From Holophagales bacterium (GTDB lineage Bacteria > Acidobacteriota > Holophagae > Holophagales > Holophagaceae), in contig JAIRRD010000038.1 in assembly GCA_031256155.1 (NCBI GenBank), forward strand, positions 1-13,148: 13,148 nt of DNA. Direction: 5' to 3'. The notes below the pieces were generated by a model. That model was not told the origin of the DNA, made no database searches, and worked only from the letters and a program-made list of their open reading frames with translations. The position numbers were made by a program, and so were the translations under genes. Shown here piece after piece: positions 7,107 through 13,148 of this stretch. Within the stretch, counting starts at the first letter, position 1, and the number at the start of each line of letters is the position of its first letter.

Positions 7107-7803
7107 TCATGCACTGTATATACAGTCCTTGTAAGCTCTCGGTGTTAAATTCACTATTCAGGTTTTCTATCACTAGTTTGCCCTGCCTCATTATCCCGAC
7201 CCTGTCCGCTATATCTTTTACCCTGTGGATGTCGTGGGTTGAAATCAACATAGTCTTGCCCGATTGCTTCAGAGACTGTAATAAATCAATGAAATCCTTT
7301 GACGCTTTGGGGTCAAGGCCGGATGTTGGCTCATCCATAACAATTACAGGCGTGTCCCGCAGCAGAGCTATGGCCAAGCCCAGTTTCTGGCGCATTCCTT
7401 TGGAAAAAGTTTTTACTTTTGAATTTATCACACCGCGATCCAAGCCCACTCTGTCCAACAGCTTGTAGCAGTCATCAGTTGAACAGGGCTTGCCTGAAAT
7501 GTCCGCAAAGAATCTGAGATTCTGCCGGGCAGTCAACACACCATAGAGCATCACGTTTTCAGAAATATAGGCCATCCGCCTTCTGGCTTCCAGAGGCGAG
7601 ACAGCAGTATCAATGCCACCCACAGAGACACTGCCGCCTGTCGGCTGTATGAAATTAAAAAACAAGTTGATTGTGGTTGTCTTGCCAGCCCCATTGGCAC
7701 CCAGCATACAGTAGGTCTCTCCCTCGTTGACCGTCAGGTCCAGACTGTCCAGAGCCAGGTTGCCGTCTTCGTATCGCTTGCTAAGTGATTGAGCCTTAAG
7801 CAC
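7099..7803 (-). CDS. ABC transporter ATP-binding protein (ABC-2 type exporter)
   Basis: This is the cytoplasmic ATPase of an export system, 234 residues. Motifs in order: Walker A GANGAGKTT (residues 35-43), the region MAYISENVMLY (77-87) at the Q-loop position, signature FSKGMRQKL (133-141), Walker B VIVMDEPTSGLD (153-164) and the H-loop STHD with H190. The KGMRQKL form of the signature is common in ATPases that partner ABC-2 permeases. I choose the GTG at 7803 because GGAGG sits five bases upstream and the protein then begins MLKAQSLSKRY. An in-frame ATG at 7815 would add four residues but has only a weak ribosome site and would place GGAGG inside the gene. It is the last gene of the module. 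The IS630 remnant abuts its stop, and the final residues (LYIQCMNA) might be partly insertion-derived. Confidence 0.93.
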   Translation of the reverse strand: MLKAQSLSKRYEDGNLALDSLDLTVNEGETYCMLGANGAGKTTTINLFFNFIQPTGGSVSVGGIDTAVSPLEARRRMAYISENVMLYGVLTARQNLRFFADISGKPCSTDDCYKLLDRVGLDRGVINSKVKTFSKGMRQKLGLAIALLRDTPVIVMDEPTSGLDPKASKDFIDLLQSLKQSGKTMLISTHDIHRVKDIADRVGIMRQGKLVIENLNSEFNTESLQGLYIQCMNA

Positions 7804-7828
7804 AATGACCTCCATTCTTGTCAGATTG

Positions 7829-9268
7829 TCAATTCTTCATTATCCTGATGGCACCGTAAACAGTGCCGCCGATTAGCGCCAGCGAGAGCAGTGTACCCAG
7901 TGTAATCACAAACCAGTTAGTCTTTGGGTTTATCTTTATGCGAAAAGTCTTTTCATCAGCATATATGGTTTTTCCATCGCTCTGCCCTTTGATTGTCACT
8001 TTGAAGTCATATTCGCCCGGATGCACATTCGCTGGAGGCGTGAGAGTCAGATTAAAGGCAGCTTCCCCCTGAGGCTTCAGTGTAACAATAGTCATGGGGC
8101 TGCATTTGTTTTCCCATCCTGTACCTCCCCGGATAGCCAATGAGAGATCAAGAATATCCCTACTTCCATCGTTTATCAGTTTGACCGGAATTTTAATTGA
8201 ATTTGAGCCGGAACTCTCCTGAAACAAGTTGTCCGCTTTAATTTCTATTTTGCCTATACCTTTGGGAATGATTACTAATTTTGTCTTTCCCTCAATAAAA
8301 TGAGGCTTTCCATCTATAGCAGTCTGCTCAGTGGCCACAAATTGAAATTCTATGGGCTTGTCCATAATCACATCGCGGCTTTCCCGCGCAGGCAAATAAA
8401 TATTTAATGTCAAGTGCTTTTTGAAATCATTTTCTTTGAAGTTGACATCAGAAATTCTGGTTGAATCGTCATATACATCATACTGAAACTGGGGTGATAA
8501 ATCTGGAATATTCAGTTTTACAACATTGGCACCCGTCATATATCTTTCAACAGCAATTCGATATACAGCCTTATCGCCAAGGTTTGACTCTACAGAAAAA
8601 TTTTCAGGTGTTATGACAATTTGGCTTGCGGATGCAGATGGCATTAAAAAAACTCTTCTGCGCTCCACAGTCTGTAAATCATATCGAAGACACACCACGA
8701 CTTCGTCCAGATCGCGCATAATCTGAAAGTCAAAGTCGCGTTTTTCGCCGAATGTCAGGGAATTTATTTTATATTCAAGTGGCTGACCAACAAGCACATC
8801 GTCTTTTTCTATGGACAAAAAGACATTGCGGATTTCATTATTGTACAGCTCCTTATAGTTACTCATGGCATCAGGTTTTTCCACACCTAAAAATTCATCA
8901 ATAGTCTTTCCCAAATCGGGAAGACTATTAAGTAAAGTCAGCCTTACCCACTTTGTTCCATCAGATTTTTGATATTTAATGGCTCTTTCCACACTGACAT
9001 AAAAAGAACCTGACGTAGCCCGAATTAAGCTATAGACATAGCTCAGCCTGGCTTCCTGATACCTGTTTTTTGATTCTTCAAAGTCCTTGCCCGAAACAAG
9101 GCCCTCTCTGTACAGTTTTTCCTTGGCCTCAAAATCAAGTTTTGTCGTATTAACAATGATTTCCGCTCTCTTGACGTTATAGAGTAGCGTAGCCTGATCG
9201 CCGGAAGACTGCGGATAGGCGAAAGATGCTGTAATACAAGCAAACAGGAATGTGAGAAGAATGTGCAT
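7829..9268 (-). CDS. Membrane-anchored periplasmic protein with coiled coil and NPCBM-type domain
   Basis: This 479-residue protein has an N-terminal signal peptide (cleavage probably after ASFA, residue 17) and one C-terminal membrane helix (NWFVITLGTLLSLALIGGTVYG) followed by RIMKN, so most of it would be outside the inner membrane. Residues about 25-80 form a charged coiled coil with EKLYREGLVSGKDFEESKN, closely resembling the hairpin phrase of HlyD/RND membrane-fusion proteins and TolC. The middle is beta-rich. Residues about 360-445 resemble the NPCBM-associated (NEW3) Ig-like domain of COG1470 proteins (IPVKLINDGSRDILDLSL, then NLTLTPPANVHPGEYDF). I choose the ATG at 9268: it starts exactly at the signal peptide. 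A longer frame from GTG 9373 would read through the palindrome at 9285-9333. The current ribosome site (GGGACAGCAC before ATG) is weak. It lies 25 bp before the ATPase gene and likely partners the exporter. Confidence 0.8.
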   Translation of the reverse strand: MHILLTFLFACITASFAYPQSSGDQATLLYNVKRAEIIVNTTKLDFEAKEKLYREGLVSGKDFEESKNRYQEARLSYVYSLIRATSGSFYVSVERAIKYQKSDGTKWVRLTLLNSLPDLGKTIDEFLGVEKPDAMSNYKELYNNEIRNVFLSIEKDDVLVGQPLEYKINSLTFGEKRDFDFQIMRDLDEVVVCLRYDLQTVERRRVFLMPSASASQIVITPENFSVESNLGDKAVYRIAVERYMTGANVVKLNIPDLSPQFQYDVYDDSTRISDVNFKENDFKKHLTLNIYLPARESRDVIMDKPIEFQFVATEQTAIDGKPHFIEGKTKLVIIPKGIGKIEIKADNLFQESSGSNSIKIPVKLINDGSRDILDLSLAIRGGTGWENKCSPMTIVTLKPQGEAAFNLTLTPPANVHPGEYDFKVTIKGQSDGKTIYADEKTFRIKINPKTNWFVITLGTLLSLALIGGTVYGAIRIMKN

Positions 9269-9284
9269 GTGCTGTCCCGTTATA

Positions 9285-9333
9285 CTACCCCGTGGACTTG
9301 CAAAACCTCTGGTTTTGCAAGTCCACGGAGTGG
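9285..9333. repeat. Palindrome (18-bp perfect stem) at a gene junction
   Basis: CCGTGGACTTGCAAAACC (9290-9307) is the exact reverse complement of 9311-9328, with a 3-base loop. Imperfect pairing continues outward to 9285 and 9333. It spans the last codons of the upstream permease frame and lies 17 bp before the probable start of the periplasmic protein. No T-tract follows on either strand, so it is not a standard terminator, although it could lower expression of the following genes. Its sequence is unrelated to the TATAGCGGTT palindromes. Confidence 0.8.
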
Positions 9334-10862
9334 CATGCTGCACCCGACTGGAGCAGGTTCTGGCGTAATTCACCTACAATCAACAAATTACGAAATCCAG
9401 CCAGAGACTGCAGATGTAGGGAGCAAACGGAACGCAGGGGTTTGCAATAATTACCTCCTCCTGATAGAAGATTGTAATCAAAAGCGCAGACAAAAATAAG
9501 GACAAAAGACAAGCGCAGCAAGGCTTTTTTTGTTATAAATGCGTTTAAGTAGAGAAACAGGGGTATGATAAAAAATGAGAGTAGCAGCAAAATATAGGGC
9601 AGAGCGTTTGAATACTTGTAGGACAAGCCAAGTTCCACATACTGAAAACGCGGCATGTCCGGCACATCCAATTTGCTGTCTATGGTGTATGCAGTATCTC
9701 GCCGTCTCGCTTCATTGTGTTGATGTTCCACATACTCCCGCGCATTTTGTCCCCAGTTACTTATAACATTTTCGATATGCTGAAAGCGTTCAAAGCCAAG
9801 ACCAGAGAGTTCTTCAACAGAAGCCAGATAGAGTGAATAGGGTGAAACACAGGCCAGATGGATGGATAGCTTTGATTGTCTGATTGAAGCATTGCGAAAC
9901 TCTTTCTGCAAAGCATCAACTCTGTCCTGGAAAGTCCGGTTAAGCTCCGCCGCATTAGTTTTATCCCAGGCATCCTCAAAAGAAAGCCCCTGGGCAATCA
10001 GGGGCATTATAATTTTGCGTATAGCGTCATCCCGTTCCACATTATAAATATGGTCAATCTGGCGCTGCATCTGGCCCGAATCAGGCACTTTAATTGCGGC
10101 TCCGGCTATATACGGGCTTATCACAGGCACAACTATTACAAATACTACCCAGATACCAAAGCACGAAAGGGCTGACAGTGTCTGGTCAAGAATTACAGAT
10201 GACAAAAAAGCACCCAGGCAGTAAAAGAACACTATGTAAATGAGTGAAACCAAAAAGATTCCCATAAACGAAATCCACAGATTTACCCCCCACCCCAGCC
10301 CTCCGGTTATTGCCAGCCACAGGGACGCAAGCAGAAATATGACCGTTACAGGCAGCACAGCCGCCAGACTGCCGCCAAGTATCTTTCCAATTATGATTTT
10401 AATTCTCGGTACACCTGAAGACAGCAGTAATCTGATTGTCCCCTCGTGAATTTCACGATTGATGCTGTCATAGCTAAGGAGAAGTGCCAGCAGACTACCA
10501 AGTAAGCCCACAATGGCAATCATATCCAGTGGTATTTTAGTCGCGTCAAAAGGGTTGTCATCCAGAGAACGCCCCGATTCCATTACACTGCTTGTAACAG
10601 CAGGCTCAACAATAATTTCCATAGGCGCAGGGGGCAGAATAGGGATTATAAGCCCATTTATTCTATTATAATGGGCAAATTTATCCAAACTTAATTCCTG
10701 CGCTCTTACCCTCAACTGGTAATCGTCAAATTTTGCTCTGTAATCAACGTGGCGCATAAAGAGCATAACAAAAAAGGTCAAAACAATAAAGAGAAACGCC
10801 AATGAGAACCTGAAGCTCTTTATGTGTTCAAGAACTTCTTTTTTAGCTACGTGAAGAATCAT
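9285..10862 (-). CDS. ABC-2 type permease with large external loop (second of pair)
   Basis: This 525-residue inner-membrane permease is the partner of the ABC ATPase. Helix 1 is near residues 18-36 (SLAFLFIVLTFFVMLF), followed by a large polar loop of about 90 residues. Four helices follow, with the ABC-2 phrase SINREIHEGTIRLLLSSGV and GKILGG between them. After VVFVIVVPVISPYI comes a second large loop rich in charged helices, then a last helix (ALPYILLLLSFFIIPLFLYL). I choose ATG 10862 because AGGAGG lies five bases upstream; the in-frame GTG at 10868 is part of that ribosome site. The C-terminus is odd: after FITKK the frame continues about 70 residues through the orphan ribosome site and the palindrome. 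The stretch after an A7 run (9525-9531) may be out of its original frame or insertion-derived. It starts 9 bp after the stop of the first permease gene. Confidence 0.88.
   Translation of the reverse strand: MILHVAKKEVLEHIKSFRFSLAFLFIVLTFFVMLFMRHVDYRAKFDDYQLRVRAQELSLDKFAHYNRINGLIIPILPPAPMEIIVEPAVTSSVMESGRSLDDNPFDATKIPLDMIAIVGLLGSLLALLLSYDSINREIHEGTIRLLLSSGVPRIKIIIGKILGGSLAAVLPVTVIFLLASLWLAITGGLGWGVNLWISFMGIFLVSLIYIVFFYCLGAFLSSVILDQTLSALSCFGIWVVFVIVVPVISPYIAGAAIKVPDSGQMQRQIDHIYNVERDDAIRKIIMPLIAQGLSFEDAWDKTNAAELNRTFQDRVDALQKEFRNASIRQSKLSIHLACVSPYSLYLASVEELSGLGFERFQHIENVISNWGQNAREYVEHQHNEARRRDTAYTIDSKLDVPDMPRFQYVELGLSYKYSNALPYILLLLSFFIIPLFLYLNAFITKKALLRLSFVLIFVCAFDYNLLSGGGNYCKPLRSVCSLHLQSLAGFRNLLIVGELRQNLLQSGAACHSVDLQNQRFCKSTG
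9454..9462 (-). promoter_or_regulatory. Orphan strong Shine-Dalgarno AGGAGGAGG
   Basis: AGGAGGAGG on the minus strand (9462-9454) is the strongest ribosome site in the window, yet lies inside the tail of the permease frame. Six bases later a TTG (9447) opens a 19-codon frame ending at 9388 (MQTPAFRLLPTSAVSGWIS). No full-length gene follows at the expected distance. It may be the original ribosome site of the periplasmic protein gene, now 185 bp upstream of the ATG at 9268. Confidence 0.5.
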
Positions 10863-10871
10863 GAACACCTC

Positions 10872-12101
10872 CTATCCCTCTCTCAAATCCAACAGCATGA
10901 ATTTCCTATAGGCAACGAGCAGCAATATGCACAATTCCACGCAGAAAACGAACATTGAAGTGAGACTCGGCAGTAAATCCTTTAAAAATCCGAGCCTTTG
11001 AAAACTAAATTCAGAAAAGTCAGACTCTCTCAAAAGATTGTTTTTGTACTGCAGTACGGCATTTTTTGTATGCAGCGCGTTTTGAATCCCATTCCCAACG
11101 ATTTCAATGCTTGCGTTATTAAATATGTCCGAGGGCGAAAACAAATCAATCCAGCGTTTTATTTTAGCGTAACCAGCAAATTGATTTCTGCTCTTTTCCC
11201 ATTCCGAATCAAATCCGCTCTGCATTTTCCCCAATCTTCTGTTAAAGTCTCTATCCACCGAATTTTCGTGTTCATAAACCATTCCAATCCAACCCTGGAT
11301 TCTGGCCTCCTCCATAGCCCTGGTGGATGGCAAGTCGGCAAACAGCTTTGACACCTGAGGTGACAGCGAGGGCATTACAAATACAAGCAACAGCCAAACC
11401 AATACACCAGTTACCAAACTCTCCTGAGGCCGCCTAGTAATGGTTGAAATAATTAAGCCAACCAGCAGGAAAAACAGGATGTATATCAGGGAAAAAAGGA
11501 CAAACAAACAAATGCGTATAATGTCTGTCTGGCCGGCCAGCATATTGTTCAGCGCAAGGACAATGCACGAAATTATCGCACATATTAAAAAGGGAACAGA
11601 CAAACAGATAAATGATGCCATTAGTTTGCCAAGCATCAGGTTTTTCTTTGAGGCTCCGGAAGCACAGGCAAGTTTAAGCGTGCCGGAAAATCTTTCGCCG
11701 GAGACAGAGGCAAAGGTAATAATTATAGCACTCAGGCTCATAAGTACCTTGACGACAAAACCAAAGTCCAGCGTTTCAAAGGCGGACAACCTGATTGAAA
11801 CATTATTTTTACCAAGTGTTTTAACCTTAAAATCACTCACCAGAATATCCATAGCTACAGACATTGAGGAATATGAGTCCATTCCCTCGGCAAAAACGCA
11901 AAGCGGGTTGGGCGGAACAGCAATGCGGTATGAATCATCAGCCGCCAGCACTTCATTGTATTCGCTCACCTTGTTCTTGTAATTGCTGATATTTACGGCA
12001 AGACCACTAAAAAGTATGATTACCAGCAGTCCCACGATTATTTGAAAGCGAAATGATGTCAGATGCAGCAGTGTTTCATGGAGTATGATGTTTTTCAGCA
12101 T
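10872..12101 (-). CDS. ABC-2 type permease (first of pair)
   Basis: This 409-residue inner-membrane permease has the same plan as the next gene. Helix 1 is IIVGLLVIILFSGLAVNI, followed by an external loop of about 80 residues. Helices then surround the conserved phrase SVSGERFSGTLKLACASGASKKNLMLGKL (only its central residues are diagnostic), with further helices (CLFVLFSLIYILFFLLVGLI; VTGVLVWLLLVFVMPSLS). A second charged loop of about 120 residues and a final helix ending in AYRKFMLLDLREG follow. The pair probably forms a heterodimer with the ATPase as the motor. I choose ATG 12101 with TAGGT seven bases upstream; a TTG at 12116 would add five residues without a better ribosome site. It lies 50 bp after the LolA-like gene. 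Confidence 0.88.
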   Translation of the reverse strand: MLKNIILHETLLHLTSFRFQIIVGLLVIILFSGLAVNISNYKNKVSEYNEVLAADDSYRIAVPPNPLCVFAEGMDSYSSMSVAMDILVSDFKVKTLGKNNVSIRLSAFETLDFGFVVKVLMSLSAIIITFASVSGERFSGTLKLACASGASKKNLMLGKLMASFICLSVPFLICAIISCIVLALNNMLAGQTDIIRICLFVLFSLIYILFFLLVGLIISTITRRPQESLVTGVLVWLLLVFVMPSLSPQVSKLFADLPSTRAMEEARIQGWIGMVYEHENSVDRDFNRRLGKMQSGFDSEWEKSRNQFAGYAKIKRWIDLFSPSDIFNNASIEIVGNGIQNALHTKNAVLQYKNNLLRESDFSEFSFQRLGFLKDLLPSLTSMFVFCVELCILLLVAYRKFMLLDLREG

Positions 12102-12151
12102 GAGAAACCTACACAATAGATGAGAGTTTGATTGCCGGTCTGTTCATAATA

Positions 12152-12964
12152 TCATTTCTTGGGTACAACAAATAATGAGTCCGGTATGTCGCTTTTAAAT
12201 TTAAAATCGGTAATGGTAGTTTTTACCACGTTAGTGATGGGTTTACCCTTGTGAGAACTAGTCATGGTATTTTTTACTTGTCTTGCTATAGTTATGCCCT
12301 GAGTACTATAATAATCACTGTATTCTGTGTTTTCCTTAAAAGGCATTTTATTATTTATGCCTATTGATTTGTATAAAAGATAGTCGTTTACGTTAAAAAA
12401 ATAAGAGTAATCCCAGTCCTTATATTGAGGATTAGAAAATTTAGCGTTCAATCTATAGTATTCCAGGCCATTTTCTTTAATGACAACAGGTTCATCAAAA
12501 ATCATGTTATCCCAATACAGAGTTACAGGACATGGCAAAATACTATTAACAAATGGAACCTTTTTCCATTTTATCACACCAAACATAGTTTTTTGTTCTT
12601 CCCAGGTTTCTGTTTTATTTAAGTCAGAAATTGTAATTGCACTAAATGAAATACCACTCTTGATTTTTTTAGCCTTACCCTCTTGCCGCCATTTTTTTTC
12701 TTTATAAAAAGATTTAAGATCAATTATCATTGAATCACCAACCATTGGATTTATATCCATGTCTAATATGTAAGATAACGTATACGGTTTTATTTTCGAA
12801 TAAATAGTTCCTCTCAAAGCTTTTTTCGCTGATTCTATTATTTCTTTGGAGGTTGGAATGTTACTTGATTGTTCTATTTTGATAGCATGGGTATCCGGTA
12901 ATCTGGTTTCCGGGTTATTGTCAGCAATTCCTGAAAGCGTAAGTAAAACAAACGAAAAAAACAT
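12152..12964 (-). CDS. Secreted LolA-like protein, 270 aa
   Basis: The protein begins with a short signal peptide (MFFSFVLLTLSGIADNN) and is otherwise soluble, so it is probably periplasmic. The pattern fits LolA/LolB-like lipid-binding proteins: alternating strands such as PMVGDSMIIDLKSFYKEKKW and GISFSAITISDLNK, the sequence YYRLNAKF in mid protein, and an end reading ITDFKFKSDIPDSLFVVPK, a phrase typical of that fold. I have not seen enough to be certain of the family. The ATG at 12964 is chosen because it starts the signal peptide and has GGAG eight bases upstream; a frame from 13015 adds 17 unsupported residues. It is the first gene of the export module, and AT-richer than the others. 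Its ligand might be the exported substrate, an inference from context only. Confidence 0.75.
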   Translation of the reverse strand: MFFSFVLLTLSGIADNNPETRLPDTHAIKIEQSSNIPTSKEIIESAKKALRGTIYSKIKPYTLSYILDMDINPMVGDSMIIDLKSFYKEKKWRQEGKAKKIKSGISFSAITISDLNKTETWEEQKTMFGVIKWKKVPFVNSILPCPVTLYWDNMIFDEPVVIKENGLEYYRLNAKFSNPQYKDWDYSYFFNVNDYLLYKSIGINNKMPFKENTEYSDYYSTQGITIARQVKNTMTSSHKGKPITNVVKTTITDFKFKSDIPDSLFVVPKK

Positions 12965-13148
12965 TTGGACATCTCCTTCAGTCTGTTGGAAAAGAGTCGA
13001 ACAAAGTCGAGTCAAACCAGTTTACCAGGAATCCGCAAAATCAGGTTAGAGAATTTATAGCGATTTCCTTTGAGAATGGCACGGAGTACCCAGTCTGCGC
13101 TGAGAGTGGAGCGAGCCGCCACAGGCGGGGAGCGAAACGGAAAGCGCA
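12965..13148. other. Upstream region of the export module
   Basis: No gene is seen in this 184-bp end. It contains two copies of AGTCGA (12995-13000 and 13005-13010), TATAGCGATT at 13056-13065 (9 of 10 bases equal to the palindrome ends at 5649), and a GC-rich block with a CCGCC/GGCGG hairpin (13116-13128) flanked by two GGAGCGA copies (13108-13114, 13129-13135). A promoter for the module must lie here or in between, but no clear -10/-35 pair is seen. Confidence 0.4.

Noticed and set aside
9269..9373. N-terminal extension of the periplasmic protein to GTG 9373
   Set aside because: The extra 35 residues are encoded by the palindrome and flanking DNA and would bury the signal peptide, which begins exactly at the ATG at 9268.
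12987..13015. TTGACT (13015-13010) as -35 box for the LolA-like gene
   Set aside because: At 17 bp the matching -10 would be TTTCCA, a poor hexamer, and nearby spacings are no better.
1..13148. CRISPR array, tRNA or rRNA genes
   Set aside because: No regularly spaced direct repeats, cloverleaf-like pattern or rRNA signature was seen on either strand.

Overview
The window looks like chromosomal DNA from a Gram-negative-type bacterium that I cannot place in a phylum. Several proteins carry secretory signal peptides, one gene has a sigma-54-like promoter, and base composition is uneven by eye: the metG region and the plus-strand gene at 5798 are GC-richer, while the two ends are AT-rich. All recognisable genes except one lie on the minus strand.

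Left part (1-2516): a secreted 701-residue protein of unknown function (103-2208). It is preceded by a near-consensus sigma-70 promoter (2354-2382) and a predicted 139-nt leader that contains two interleaved inverted repeats. A perfect 17-bp palindrome sits at the left edge of the window.

Middle part (2517-5628): a tight housekeeping operon, read from right to left: metG (methionyl-tRNA synthetase with a C-terminal tRNA-binding domain), a short SRPBCC-like protein that overlaps the metG stop by 4 nt, and an exonuclease III family nuclease.

Next (5649-7106): one plus-strand gene of unknown function (5798-6751) lies between two palindromes (5649-5703 and 6760-6809). Both palindromes end in TATAGCGGTT / AACCGCTATA. 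The second overlaps the 3' end of a 5'-truncated IS630-family transposase that abuts the next operon. Both palindromes are best read as IS630-related termini or MITEs.

Right part (7099-12964): an ABC export module on the minus strand, read from right to left. It comprises a secreted LolA-like protein, two ABC-2 type permeases, a membrane-anchored periplasmic protein with an adapter-like coiled coil and an NPCBM/NEW3-type Ig-like domain, and an ABC ATPase. A fourth palindrome (9285-9333) lies between the second permease and the periplasmic protein. A very strong Shine-Dalgarno stands orphaned about 185 bp upstream of the probable start of that protein, which suggests an insertion that split an older gene junction. 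The module is the best candidate for an uncharacterised system: an ATPase, two permeases with large external loops, an anchored adapter-like protein and a periplasmic LolA-like protein could move a lipid, lipoprotein or envelope polymer, but the substrate is unknown.
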